64,000 bases of DNA from Sporosarcina sp. D27 (lineage in GTDB: Bacteria; Bacillota; Bacilli; Bacillales_A; Planococcaceae), in assembly GCF_000586555.1 (NCBI RefSeq), contig NZ_AZUC01000047.1, positions 124,001 to 188,000 on the forward strand, read 5' to 3'. The notes beneath the pieces were generated by a model. That model saw nothing but the letters and a program-made list of their open reading frames with translations. It had not been told where the DNA came from and made no database searches. This document shows positions 53,355 through 61,868 of this stretch, in pieces (positions within the stretch are counted from its first letter, which is position 1; each line of letters starts with the position of its first letter). The translations under genes were made by a program, and so were the position numbers.

Positions 53355-54803
53355 TTACGGCATTCGATTACGCTTAGGAGAGTGTGTAATAAAAGGTCTT
53401 GGCATATCCGCAGTCATCGGTTGACGCAGGATTACGCGGAGCATCGCTTTCGGGAAAAATGGCAACGCCGGCCATAAGTAGGGAACATTTAACGGCTTCA
53501 TAGAACTCAGGTAGTAGAACAATACCGCAAGCATAATGAAAAACCCTGGTGCTCCAGCAACAGCAACAGCTATAAGTAAGGCAATCCTGAAAATCTTAGT
53601 TGTAATACTCAATTCATAAGAAGGAATCGCAAATGTTAAAATGGCACTAACCGCTACATATAAAACCACTTCGGGTGTAAATAGGCCGACATCAATCGCC
53701 ACTTGTCCAATGACGATTGCAGCAACTAGCCCCATGGCGGTCGTCATCGGAGTCGGTGTATGAATGGCTGCCATCCTCAGTACTTCTATTCCTAGGTCTG
53801 CAAGTAATAACTGGACGAATAATGGAACAGCCCCGGGATCATCCGGACCAATGTAATGCAAAAACTGAGGAATGTGTTGAGTTTTTGTTGCAAGTAAATA
53901 CCAAAATGGAAGCAATAGAAGACTGAAAATTGCACCTGCCATGCGAATCATGCGAACGAACGTCCCTATAAAGGGAGCTTGTCTGTATTCTTCTGCATGT
54001 TGCATATGATCAAAAATTGTGGTCGGCACGAGGATAGCAGATGGAGAAGTATCGACAACAAGAGCAATATGTCCTTCTAAGAGGTGTGCTGCACAAATGT
54101 CAGGTCGTTCCGTGTATCGAACAAATGGCATCGGATTAAACCTCTGCTTGAATAGAAATTCTTCCAATGACTTATCCGTCATCGTTAGCCCATCTGTTTC
54201 AATTTCATCCATTCTTTTACGAATACCGTCTAATATATCTTCATTGGCCGCTCCTTTGATATAGGAGATGGCAACATCTGTTTTTCCAACCGCAGATACT
54301 TTATGCATTTCAAATCGCAGTTTCGGTGTCCGTAATCTTCTTCTTATCAAAGTTGTATTTTGAAGAATGTTCTCGGTGAACCCATCCCTGGACCCTCTTA
54401 TTACTTTTTCATTATCAGGTTCTTCTGGTTGTCTCCCAGGATAACTTCTAATGTCGATAAGGAAAGTGAAACCATCATCAGACACGAACCCTGCAAGTCC
54501 ACTCAAAAGTGATGTTAAAAATTCGTCCCGACTTTTTGGTTGCTCTACTGCGTGATATGGGAAGTAGGAGAGCAGCTTCTCACCTGAATGGTGAGAAGCT
54601 TCACTTCCTCTATCTGCATCTTGCATTTCAGTTAATAACGTCGTGATCGTCTGCCCATCAACAAGCCCATTAATGTATAGAAGAAGAACAGGCATTTCCC
54701 ATAAATGAATTTCTCGTGTTACGGCATCATACGTTTCTCCCGTTCCAAACTTATCGACAAACCACGCTTGTGCTTCAGTCTTAGATGTAAATAATGGATT
54801 CAT
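53355..54803 (-). CDS. spoVAF: stage V sporulation protein AF (GerA-like)
   Basis: Spore inner-membrane protein related to GerA germinant-receptor A subunits, implicated in ion and dipicolinate release in germination. 482 residues: a large hydrophilic N-terminal domain (1-280, with YIKGAANEDILDGIRKR near 185), four or five transmembrane segments (about 290-425) and a short basic tail. The ATG directly follows the sigF TAA (TAAATG). The other spoVA genes, normally between sigF and spoVAF, are absent here. Confidence 0.93.
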   Translation of the reverse strand: MNPLFTSKTEAQAWFVDKFGTGETYDAVTREIHLWEMPVLLLYINGLVDGQTITTLLTEMQDADRGSEASHHSGEKLLSYFPYHAVEQPKSRDEFLTSLLSGLAGFVSDDGFTFLIDIRSYPGRQPEEPDNEKVIRGSRDGFTENILQNTTLIRRRLRTPKLRFEMHKVSAVGKTDVAISYIKGAANEDILDGIRKRMDEIETDGLTMTDKSLEEFLFKQRFNPMPFVRYTERPDICAAHLLEGHIALVVDTSPSAILVPTTIFDHMQHAEEYRQAPFIGTFVRMIRMAGAIFSLLLLPFWYLLATKTQHIPQFLHYIGPDDPGAVPLFVQLLLADLGIEVLRMAAIHTPTPMTTAMGLVAAIVIGQVAIDVGLFTPEVVLYVAVSAILTFAIPSYELSITTKIFRIALLIAVAVAGAPGFFIMLAVLFYYLSSMKPLNVPYLWPALPFFPKAMLRVILRQPMTADMPRPFITHSPKRNRMP

Positions 54804-55595
54804 TTATCGATCAGCCCTCGCTTTATCCAACGTTTCTTCTGCGGTTGCACCCATCCATGTTTTCAGCTGGGCTAGAATTTTCTTTTCTAATCGTGACACT
54901 TGGACTTGAGAAATCCCAATTCGTTCTGCAATGTCACTTTGTGTGCAATCTAAATAATAGCGCATGTAAATAATTGTCTGATCTCGTTTGTTAAGTTTCG
55001 AAACAACGTCTCGCAAAGGTATGTGGTCAAATAACCGGGTAGAACGGTCATCTTTAAGCTGATCCATCAGTGTCAAACTGTCTCCATCACTGTCGTACAG
55101 TTGTTCATGCAAGGATGCTGGATCTCTCAAAGCGTCAGATGCTAAAATAATCTCATCTATCGTGACTTCAAGTGTTTTAGCGAGCTCAGAAATGGAAGGT
55201 GAAGTTCCATGCTCCTTCACATAACTGTCTGTCGCATGTCTGATTTTAAAACTGAGTTCACGAATGGATCGACTCACTTTCACCATTCCATCATCTCGTA
55301 GAAATCGTTGTATTTCCCCGACTATCATTGGAACTGCATACGTTGAAAACTTTACTTCATAAGACAAATCAAATTTATCAATCGATTTCATAAGACCGAT
55401 ACAGCCGATTTGAAACAGATCCTCCAAGTCTGCACCACGCGAAGCGAACCGCTGAACAATTGACCAGACGAGGCGTGTATTCCCTTCCACCATACGTCTG
55501 CGGGATTCCTTATCGCCTGCTTGGGACTGTTGAATCAGCATGCGCATTTCCTCTTGGGATAGAAGTGCTCCATTTTTTTCAACAGACATTTCCAT
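54804..55595 (-). CDS. sigF: forespore sigma factor SigF
   Basis: First compartment-specific sporulation sigma factor (263 residues). Region 2 (about 40-110, GNTRLVWSIVQRFASRGADL and DLFQIGCIGLMKSIDKFD), region 3 (about 125-185) and region 4 with the helix-turn-helix TQSDIAERIGISQVQVSRLE (about 223-242) are all visible. Held inactive by SpoIIAB until SpoIIAA is dephosphorylated. GAGGTG precedes the ATG; three bases after spoIIAB. Confidence 0.97.
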   Translation of the reverse strand: MEMSVEKNGALLSQEEMRMLIQQSQAGDKESRRRMVEGNTRLVWSIVQRFASRGADLEDLFQIGCIGLMKSIDKFDLSYEVKFSTYAVPMIVGEIQRFLRDDGMVKVSRSIRELSFKIRHATDSYVKEHGTSPSISELAKTLEVTIDEIILASDALRDPASLHEQLYDSDGDSLTLMDQLKDDRSTRLFDHIPLRDVVSKLNKRDQTIIYMRYYLDCTQSDIAERIGISQVQVSRLEKKILAQLKTWMGATAEETLDKARADR

Positions 55596-55598
55596 AGG

Positions 55599-56045
55599 TC
55601 ACCTCATTCTGCTTTTTTCCGTGACCGGAGAAAATGTTTTTTCAAACCGCACGACAGTCCCTTGTCCAATTGCGGATTCAACTGACAAATTGTCCGCAAA
55701 GCTTTCCATGATTGTGAATCCCATCCCAGATCTTTCTAATAATGGCTTCGTTGTGAACATTGGCTCCATCGCCTGATCTACGTCGAAAATACCATTTCCT
55801 TCGTCCGTAATTTTCATCGTCACTTTACTGTCTTCAATTTTCCCATGAATGGTCACTTTTCTTTTCCCATCGCAGTCATAGCCATGAATAATTGCATTGG
55901 TCACAGCTTCAGAAACAATCGTTTTAAATTCGGATAACTCTTCAATCGTCGGATCTAAAGGTGTTATGAAACACGTCATCGTCATTCTAGCTAACGCTTC
56001 GTTTTCTTCGATTGCGACAAATGACAATGTCATCTCATTGTTCAT
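55599..56045 (-). CDS. spoIIAB: anti-sigma-F factor and kinase SpoIIAB
   Basis: Binds SigF and phosphorylates SpoIIAA. The ATG at 56045 (GGAGG eight bases upstream) gives 148 residues beginning MNNEMTLSFVAI. The GHKL ATPase boxes are VTNAIIHGY (about 48-56), ITDEGNGI (about 78-85) and GMGFTIM (about 107-113). It overlaps spoIIAA by 11 bases. Confidence 0.96.
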   Translation of the reverse strand: MNNEMTLSFVAIEENEALARMTMTCFITPLDPTIEELSEFKTIVSEAVTNAIIHGYDCDGKRKVTIHGKIEDSKVTMKITDEGNGIFDVDQAMEPMFTTKPLLERSGMGFTIMESFADNLSVESAIGQGTVVRFEKTFSPVTEKSRMR

Positions 56046-56388
56046 GTAAAACCCCTCCGATTTCACCTATAGCTTTTTCTACGTTGCAATGCCTCACCAC
56101 TGTGCCAAGTCCTGAAAACTGAAAAATTTTCTCCATAGTAGCCGAGGGATTTAGTATGAGCGTCTCTCCATTTTGCGGAGCAAGATCTCGCATTCTCCCT
56201 AAAATCAATCCAATCCCTGAACTATCCATAAAACCGAGATGTGTCAGATCCCAAATGACCCCATGTACTTTTCCACTAAAGATTTCCGATGAAATTTGTG
56301 TTCGAATGCGATTGGCTTCATGATTTCCTAATTCTCCGCGTAACGTCACAACTATGATGCCGTTTTTTGTAATTGCTATATCTGTCAT
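56035..56388 (-). CDS. spoIIAA: anti-anti-sigma factor SpoIIAA
   Basis: STAS-domain protein that frees SigF by binding SpoIIAB. The ATG at 56388 (GGAGG eight bases upstream) gives 117 residues; the phosphorylation site is the second serine of MDSSGIGLILGR (Ser57). First gene of the operon spoIIAA-spoIIAB-sigF-spoVAF. A sigma-H-type promoter is at 56414-56441. Confidence 0.96.
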   Translation of the reverse strand: MTDIAITKNGIIVVTLRGELGNHEANRIRTQISSEIFSGKVHGVIWDLTHLGFMDSSGIGLILGRMRDLAPQNGETLILNPSATMEKIFQFSGLGTVVRHCNVEKAIGEIGGVLHEQ

Positions 56389-56413
56389 CGTCAACCCCTC
56401 CTTCTCGCCAACT

Positions 56414-56441
56414 ATTCAACGGCGGTAAAGCGGAACCCTTC
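56414..56441 (-). promoter_or_regulatory. sigma-H-type promoter of spoIIA operon
   Basis: GAAGGGTTC (56441-56433), 14 bases and TGAAT (56418-56414) on the minus strand. The -10 and spacing match the sigma-H pattern RWAGGAxxT-14-HGAAT fully and the -35 at about seven of nine positions. Confidence 0.55.
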
Positions 56442-56443
56442 TT

Positions 56444-56452
56444 CATGACAAA
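56444..56452 (-). promoter_or_regulatory. Spo0A-box-like site upstream of spoIIA
   Basis: TTTGTCATG on the minus strand matches seven of nine bases of the 0A box TTTGTCRAA and lies just upstream of the sigma-H -35. Another seven-of-nine match (GTTGTCTAA) lies at 56530-56538. Confidence 0.35.
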
Positions 56453-56469
56453 ACTAGTCAAAACTAGTG
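56450..56469. repeat. tandem CAAAACTAGT repeat
   Basis: Two direct copies of the 10-base unit CAAAACTAGT abut each other upstream of the spoIIA promoter; each contains the palindrome ACTAGT. A 7-bp inverted repeat GACTGTC/GACAGTC lies about 35 bases further upstream. Confidence 0.6.
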
Positions 56470-56552
56470 TTCACGTTACATGAACCGACAACAGAACTTA
56501 CACTCAGACTGTCCAAAATTGACAGTCTTTAGACAACTATTCTTTTTTTCAC

Positions 56553-56597
56553 ATAAAAAAAGCACCATTCACAACAATCGTGAAATGGTGCTTTTCT
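56553..56597 (-). terminator. terminator after pdp
   Basis: AAAAGCACCATT-CAC and GTG-AATGGTGCTTTT form a long stem followed by seven T residues on the minus strand, separating the nucleoside genes from the spoIIA operon. Confidence 0.88.
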
Positions 56598-56612
56598 CAT
56601 TTTTAGTTCATC

Positions 56613-57914
56613 TTATTCCATGACTTTATGAATCAGTTTAGGACGTTTTGGCGCATGTTGTGAAATATGAATATGCTTAAGTAGCAAACTTTCGGTCTGC
56701 AAGATGTTTTCTGTATTTGAGTGGATGACGGCAATCGCTTCCCCAGATTTAACAGCATCACCTATTTTTTTCTTCAGGACAATGCCCACTGACAAGTCGA
56801 TATCGTCTTCTTTCGTTGCTCTTCCAGCTCCAAGCAGCATAGCTGCAACGCCGATTTCATCCGCTTCCATCTTTGTTATAAATCCAGTAGTTGTCGATTT
56901 CACTTCAATTTGAAAAGCAGCTTTCGGCAAAAGTTCAGGATTTTTCACAATGGCAGGATTACCACCTTGTGCTTCAAGAAACTTAGCAAACAGCTCCAGT
57001 GCAGAGCCATCTTTAATGACCTGATTTAGCTGATTTCGAGCTTCTTTTGTATCTTTCGCTTTTCCGCCAGCAATTAACATTTTACTGCCAAGAACAAGAC
57101 ACAACTCAGTTAAATCTTCCGGCCCATTACCGTTTAGCGTATCAATCGCTTCTTCCACTTCTAGAGCATTTCCAATTGCGTATCCAAGTGGCTGACTCAT
57201 ATCTGAAATAACAGCCATCGTATTGCGCCCTACTTCTCTACCGATCGCTACCATCGATTGGGCAAGTGCCTCTGCATCTTCAGTAGTTTTCATGAAAGCA
57301 CCGTCACCCGTTTTCACATCCAACACGATGGCATCCGCACCCGCTGCAATTTTCTTACTCATAATGGAGCTCGCAATGAGTGGAATGCTGTCTACAGTTG
57401 CTGTAACATCACGGAGTGCGTATAGCTTTTTATCGGCTGGTGTCAAATTACCGCTTTGCCCAATAACCGCTAACTTCAAATCGTTCACTTGTTTCACGAA
57501 CTGTTCTTCCGTGATTTCCACATGAAATCCTTCGATTGCTTCTAACTTATCGAGGGTCCCTCCAGTGTGTCCAAGTCCTCTTCCACTCATTTTCGCAACA
57601 GGTACTCCGCATGCGGCTACAAGTGGTGCAAGAATTAGCGTCGTTGTATCCCCAACGCCTCCTGTAGAATGTTTATCGACCTTAATCCCTTCAATTGCTG
57701 ACAAATCGATTTGGTCGCCAGAATTCACCATTGCCATCGTTAAATAGCCTTGTTCCTCTGCGTCCATACCAGAAAAATAAACCGCCATTAGAAATGCGCT
57801 CGCTTGATAATCGCTAATCGAGCCATCTGTATATCCATTTACGAAGAAACGAATTTCTTCTTCTGACAACATCTCGCCATCTCTTTTTTTCTGAATCACA
57901 TCGACCATTCTCAT
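56613..57914 (-). CDS. pdp: pyrimidine-nucleoside phosphorylase
   Basis: Phosphorolysis of uridine, thymidine and deoxyuridine. The ATG at 57914 gives 433 residues starting [13 protein letters not shown], as in B. subtilis Pdp; GGTGA lies just upstream. Family motifs: [14 protein letters not shown] (about residues 81-94), [16 protein letters not shown] (about 107-122). It follows deoB by five bases, so pentose-1-phosphate produced here is isomerised by the neighbour. B. subtilis has punA and dacF at this place. Confidence 0.96.
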   Translation of the reverse strand: MRMVDVIQKKRDGEMLSEEEIRFFVNGYTDGSISDYQASAFLMAVYFSGMDAEEQGYLTMAMVNSGDQIDLSAIEGIKVDKHSTGGVGDTTTLILAPLVAACGVPVAKMSGRGLGHTGGTLDKLEAIEGFHVEITEEQFVKQVNDLKLAVIGQSGNLTPADKKLYALRDVTATVDSIPLIASSIMSKKIAAGADAIVLDVKTGDGAFMKTTEDAEALAQSMVAIGREVGRNTMAVISDMSQPLGYAIGNALEVEEAIDTLNGNGPEDLTELCLVLGSKMLIAGGKAKDTKEARNQLNQVIKDGSALELFAKFLEAQGGNPAIVKNPELLPKAAFQIEVKSTTTGFITKMEADEIGVAAMLLGAGRATKEDDIDLSVGIVLKKKIGDAVKSGEAIAVIHSNTENILQTESLLLKHIHISQHAPKRPKLIHKVME

Positions 57915-57919
57915 TCTTA

Positions 57920-59119
57920 TCACCGTACCTTTTCGTTAAGTGATTGTAAAAAGCTCTCTCCAAATTCAGGTGCTTTTGCTCCAAAGTTCTCTGCAATCGT
58001 TGCCCCGATATCTGCAAACGTTTTGCGAAGCGGAATAGTGCCGCCACTTGTAAAACGAGTTGAATATACGAGTAATGGAACAAACTCCCGTGTATGATCG
58101 GTACCTTCATGGATTGGATCGTTCCCGTGATCTGCAGTGATGATCAATAAATCATCCTGTTTCAATCGGCTCATTATTTCAGGCATCCGTGCATCAAACT
58201 CTTGTAATGCAAGTCCGTAGCCTTCAGGATCACGACGGTGACCGAACAGCGCATCGAAGTCAACAAGATTTGTAAAACTTAACCCTTCAAAATCCGAGTC
58301 CATTTCGACGAGTAACTTATCCACACCATCCATATTGCTCTTTGTACGGACAGCTTTTGTGACACCTTCATTATTAAAAATGTCCGAAATTTTCCCTACA
58401 GCTACTACATCTCGTCCAATATCTTGTAATGCATTCATGACGGTAGGAGAAAACGGTTTAAGCGCATAATCATGGCGATTTGTCGTACGGGTAAAGCTCC
58501 CCGGCTCTCCGATGAACGGTCTCGCAATGACACGACCAACTAGAAATTCCGGCTCTAGCGTAAGTTCACGTGCAATTTCACAAATACGATATTGCTCTTC
58601 AATCGGTATGATTTCTTCATGTGCAGCAATTTGAAGGACTGGATCCGCAGATGTATAAACAATAAGTGCTCCAGTTTCCATATGCTCTTTTCCGTATTCT
58701 TCAATAACTGCAGTACCACTTGCCGGTTCGTTACAAATGACTTTTCGACCCGTTCGTTTTTCCAGTTCTTCAATTAGTTCAGAGGGAAATCCATTTGGAT
58801 ATACTTTAAAAGGTTGATCTATATTAAGCCCCATCATTTCCCAATGCCCTGTCATCGTATCTTTTCCAACAGAAGCTTCTTGCATTTTACCGTATAATCC
58901 AATAGGTGACTGTTCTTCAGGAATGCCTTGAATTTTTTTAATATTAGACAAACCCATTCGAGCTAAGTTTGGCATATGTAGACCGTTTTCCATATGTTCC
59001 CCAATATGACCGAGTGTGTCGGCGCCTTCATCCCCAAATAAATGGGCATCCGGGGCTTCACCAATCCCGACTGAATCTAAAACGATTAAGTGAATTCTTT
59101 TAAATGATTGTGTACTCAA
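57920..59119 (-). CDS. deoB: phosphopentomutase
   Basis: Interconverts (deoxy)ribose-1- and -5-phosphate in nucleoside salvage. The 399-residue alkaline-phosphatase-superfamily enzyme has [13 protein letters not shown] (about residues 13-25), the phosphoacceptor Thr in [10 protein letters not shown] (about 86-95), and metal ligands in TADHGNDP and [10 protein letters not shown]. The TTG start follows AGGAGG. B. subtilis name drm. Confidence 0.96.
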   Translation of the reverse strand: MSTQSFKRIHLIVLDSVGIGEAPDAHLFGDEGADTLGHIGEHMENGLHMPNLARMGLSNIKKIQGIPEEQSPIGLYGKMQEASVGKDTMTGHWEMMGLNIDQPFKVYPNGFPSELIEELEKRTGRKVICNEPASGTAVIEEYGKEHMETGALIVYTSADPVLQIAAHEEIIPIEEQYRICEIARELTLEPEFLVGRVIARPFIGEPGSFTRTTNRHDYALKPFSPTVMNALQDIGRDVVAVGKISDIFNNEGVTKAVRTKSNMDGVDKLLVEMDSDFEGLSFTNLVDFDALFGHRRDPEGYGLALQEFDARMPEIMSRLKQDDLLIITADHGNDPIHEGTDHTREFVPLLVYSTRFTSGGTIPLRKTFADIGATIAENFGAKAPEFGESFLQSLNEKVR

Positions 59120-59145
59120 TTGAATTGCCTCCTAAAATTATATGA

Positions 59146-60042
59146 TTATGCTCTTGGATGAAACTGACTATATACGTCTTTTAGTCGTGTTCGACTGACA
59201 TGTGTGTAAATTTGGGTCGTTGAAATATCAGCATGGCCGAGCATTTCCTGTACAGCCCTTAGATCAGCGCCATTTTCAACAAGATGTGTTGCAAACGAGT
59301 GACGTAACATGTGAGGCGTTAACTTTTGAGTCAATCCCGCATTTTTGGAGGCCTCTTGTAAAAGACTCCAAATGCTTTGACGTGTTAAGCGGCCACCCCT
59401 GGTATTCAAGAAGAGCGCATCTTTCCCTGATATAGAAGAAACGAACTCCGGTCTTACGTCTTCAAGATAGCTTGTACACGCTTTCACTGCTGTGTTGCCT
59501 AAAGGAATAATCCGTTCCTTACTTCCTTTACCGAAAACGCGAACAAATCCCATCGTCAAATTGATGTCTTCTGCATTCATCCCTATTAGTTCACTTACCC
59601 TCATTCCTGTTCCATATAACAATTCAAGGATGGCCGTGTCCCGAATACTTTGAAGTGTCATCGTGCCAACCGACTTGATGAGCTTGTCTATATCCGATAC
59701 GGATAGAACTCGAGGTAATTTCTTTTCCAGTTTAGGTAACTCCAAGTGAACCGTCGGATCCGTGTCTGTAACTTTATCTCTTAGCATAAACTGATGAAAG
59801 GAACGGATGGATGAGATGTGTCTTGAAATTGTTCTTGAAGATTTCCCTTGTTCTTTCAACTGAAATAAGTAATTTGTTATTTGTTGTTGGTCGATTGTGT
59901 CTGTTGGTTCTATATTAGTTCCTAACCAGCTTGTATATGCGGTTAAGTCACGTTTGTAAGAAGAGATCGTGTTATCAGCCAACTGCCGTTCGACTTTTAA
60001 AAAGTGCAAGTAATCTTGCAGAGCGAATTGCAAGTCTGTCAT
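59146..60042 (-). CDS. xerD: site-specific tyrosine recombinase XerD
   Basis: Resolves chromosome dimers at dif with XerC. 298 residues: N-terminal SAM-like core-binding domain (1-90) and catalytic domain with the Arg in GTGMRVSELIG (about 146-156), HMLRHSFATHL (about 241-251), LGHA (about 267) and the nucleophilic Tyr in QIYTHV (about 277). No strong ribosome site is seen before the ATG. fur-xerD-deoB order as in B. subtilis (ripX). Confidence 0.95.
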   Translation of the reverse strand: MTDLQFALQDYLHFLKVERQLADNTISSYKRDLTAYTSWLGTNIEPTDTIDQQQITNYLFQLKEQGKSSRTISRHISSIRSFHQFMLRDKVTDTDPTVHLELPKLEKKLPRVLSVSDIDKLIKSVGTMTLQSIRDTAILELLYGTGMRVSELIGMNAEDINLTMGFVRVFGKGSKERIIPLGNTAVKACTSYLEDVRPEFVSSISGKDALFLNTRGGRLTRQSIWSLLQEASKNAGLTQKLTPHMLRHSFATHLVENGADLRAVQEMLGHADISTTQIYTHVSRTRLKDVYSQFHPRA

Positions 60043-60117
60043 ATGCTGCGGATGTCTGTTAAAACAGCACTATGCTGCAAACACAGACTCCTTCCCTCCC
60101 TTTCCAACATAAACGTT

Positions 60118-60148
60118 AAAAGAGGACAGCATGCTGCCGCCCCCTCTC
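60118..60148 (-). terminator. possible terminator after fur
   Basis: AGAGG and CCTCT enclose an inner CAGCATGCTG palindrome and are followed by TTTTAAC on the minus strand. A second tiny hairpin (CAGCA-CTA-TGCTG) lies at 60065-60077, also followed by TTTT. Confidence 0.5.
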
Positions 60149-60605
60149 ACTTTCCCTTTGTATCTCCTTCGGATTTGCAACGTTTGCAAATTCCGTGGAA
60201 GGTGAGCCAATGATCTTTGACTGTAAATCCAAATCGTTTTTCAACGACTTTTTCTACCTCACCGAGAAGATCTTCTTGAATTTCATCGACTGCTCCGCAT
60301 TCAATACATATTAGATGATGGTGGAATCTTGCCGCGCCTTCTTTACGTAGATCATAGCGCGCAACGCCATCTCCAAAATTAATTTTGTTTACGACTTTCA
60401 ATTCAGTTAACAATTCTAGTGTTCTGTAAACTGTAGCTAGACCAATTTCTGGGGCTTTTTCTTTAACAAGCAGAAAAACATCTTCTGCGCTTAAATGGTC
60501 TGCCTCGTTTTCCAGAAGTACCATGACTGTAGCTTCCCGTTGAGGCGTCAATTTATAGCTGGCCCCATGTAATTGTTTTTTTATGCGTTCAATTCGGCTT
60601 TCCAT
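60147..60605 (-). CDS. fur: ferric uptake regulator Fur
   Basis: Iron-dependent repressor. The 152-residue protein closely resembles B. subtilis Fur: winged helix with YKLTPQREA and LATVYRTLELLTE (about 54-66), and the metal-binding C-terminal part with HHHLICIECG and HGICKRC (two CxxC pairs for structural zinc). It has its own promoter at 60632-60661. Confidence 0.96.
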   Translation of the reverse strand: MESRIERIKKQLHGASYKLTPQREATVMVLLENEADHLSAEDVFLLVKEKAPEIGLATVYRTLELLTELKVVNKINFGDGVARYDLRKEGAARFHHHLICIECGAVDEIQEDLLGEVEKVVEKRFGFTVKDHWLTFHGICKRCKSEGDTKGK

Positions 60606-60631
60606 AGGACGCCCCCCTCAAGAATGATTCT

Positions 60632-60661
60632 ATTATAGCAAATCGTCATTCGTTATGACAA
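60632..60661 (-). promoter_or_regulatory. promoter of fur
   Basis: TTGTCA (60661-60656), 18 bases and a perfect TATAAT (60637-60632) on the minus strand, 27 bases before the fur ATG. I see no convincing PerR or Fur box over it. Confidence 0.65.
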
Positions 60662-60688
60662 TAGAAAGGAAACCGCCCTATAGCGCTT

Positions 60689-61204
60689 TTAACCTCCTAA
60701 GATGTTGTAAACAGCTTTATCTGCGAAGAAAAGTACCAGTCCTACAGCAACAATCATCAGAGGAAGTTTGGTATTGTTAGAACGTTTGACCGATTTGCGA
60801 GTGAAAAATGGTGGTGAAAGTGTCCAACAGAATAATAAAACAAGAAACGTTCCTAGTAACTTAAATGGGAACCACCATCCAGAGTAAGCGAGCATATTCA
60901 CTCCACCAGCAAGAATATGCGCAGAGGCCAGTCCAAACAAAACCGCCTTTAGCGCCCCCACTAGCATTACGAACCATCTAGTTTTCTTGGATAATGACAA
61001 AATCATCGCCACTGCGTAAAAAGAAAGAACCGTTGCTAGTTGAATCAGTAAAGAAGTGGAGCTGTTTTGTGCCGCACGACTATCGTAAAGCTGAACTAAA
61101 AATGAGAAATCAGCATCAGGAATACCTCGATAGAGTAACACGCCACCTATGTAACCTACGGCGAGAATTACAAATAACTGTAAAAACGATAACGAACGAA
61201 CCAT
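60689..61204 (-). CDS. putative SpoIIM-position membrane protein
   Basis: A 171-residue polytopic membrane protein with about five hydrophobic segments. It lies between nudF and fur, where B. subtilis has spoIIM (engulfment peptidoglycan hydrolase complex), and the central region (FVMLVGALKAVLFGLASAHI) weakly resembles the SpoIIM core. It is shorter than SpoIIM (about 214) and the similarity is too weak to be sure. The ATG at 61204 has GGAGG nine bases upstream, inside a notable stem (61206-61246). Confidence 0.55.
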   Translation of the reverse strand: MVRSLSFLQLFVILAVGYIGGVLLYRGIPDADFSFLVQLYDSRAAQNSSTSLLIQLATVLSFYAVAMILSLSKKTRWFVMLVGALKAVLFGLASAHILAGGVNMLAYSGWWFPFKLLGTFLVLLFCWTLSPPFFTRKSVKRSNNTKLPLMIVAVGLVLFFADKAVYNILGG

Positions 61205-61205
61205 A

Positions 61206-61246
61206 GACAAGCACCTCCGAATAGTTTGTACTACTCTATGCTTGTC
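61206..61246 (-). repeat. leader inverted repeat around the ribosome site of the spoIIM-like gene
   Basis: GACAAGCA and TGCTTGTC form an 8-bp perfect outer stem; inside it GAGTAGT-ACAA-ACTATTC makes a second hairpin. The GGAGG ribosome site lies at the junction, and the bases between it and the ATG are in the outer stem. Confidence 0.6.
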
Positions 61247-61260
61247 CGGTTATAATTAGT

Positions 61261-61806
61261 TCAATTTTTCAGGAGTTCTTTAATATAGAGGACTGCAAAA
61301 GCTGTTTTCGCATCATAGATCCTTCCATCTTTCATCATTTCCTCTGCTTCTTCAATCGTACACTCCATAAGGTTGATGAATTCGTCTTCATCCCCCGCTG
61401 CAGGGTTCTCCACTTTTTCCAAAGATCTCGCTAAATAGAGATGTATGATCTCGTCTGCAAATCCCGGAGAAGTCGCAAAAGACTGGATATATGTAAATTC
61501 GTTCGCTCGGTAGCCTGTTTCTTCTTCAAGCTCACGGATTGCAGTTTTTTCTGGTTTTTCCCCAGGTTCTATTTTACCAGCAGGAATTTCAATGATTGAC
61601 CGTTCAAGGGCTTTCCTGAATTGTTCAACAAGAATAAGTTCGCCCTGTTCAGTAATGGCGATAATTGCAACTGCTCCGGGGTGTTTGACCAACTCTCGCT
61701 TTGCACGTTTGCCGTCAGGCAGTTCAACTTCGTCTACACGTAGTTCAATAATCTTGCCCTTATATAGAGTCTCACTAGACAATGTTCGTTCTTCAAATTT
61801 CTTCAT
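61261..61806 (-). CDS. nudF: ADP-ribose pyrophosphatase NudF
   Basis: Nudix hydrolase splitting ADP-ribose into AMP and ribose-5-phosphate. The ATG at 61806 (GGGG six bases upstream) gives 181 residues beginning MKKFEERTLSS; the frame upstream to 61941 is not coding. The Nudix box runs from about residue 90 to 112 and contains RELEEETG. Divergent from yqkF. Confidence 0.94.
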   Translation of the reverse strand: MKKFEERTLSSETLYKGKIIELRVDEVELPDGKRAKRELVKHPGAVAIIAITEQGELILVEQFRKALERSIIEIPAGKIEPGEKPEKTAIRELEEETGYRANEFTYIQSFATSPGFADEIIHLYLARSLEKVENPAAGDEDEFINLMECTIEEAEEMMKDGRIYDAKTAFAVLYIKELLKN

Positions 61807-61868
61807 AAGGTTCCCCACTTTCCTTCTTGTTTCGACCAGTATACCATGGGAGTAATGGAGGTGTTTGG

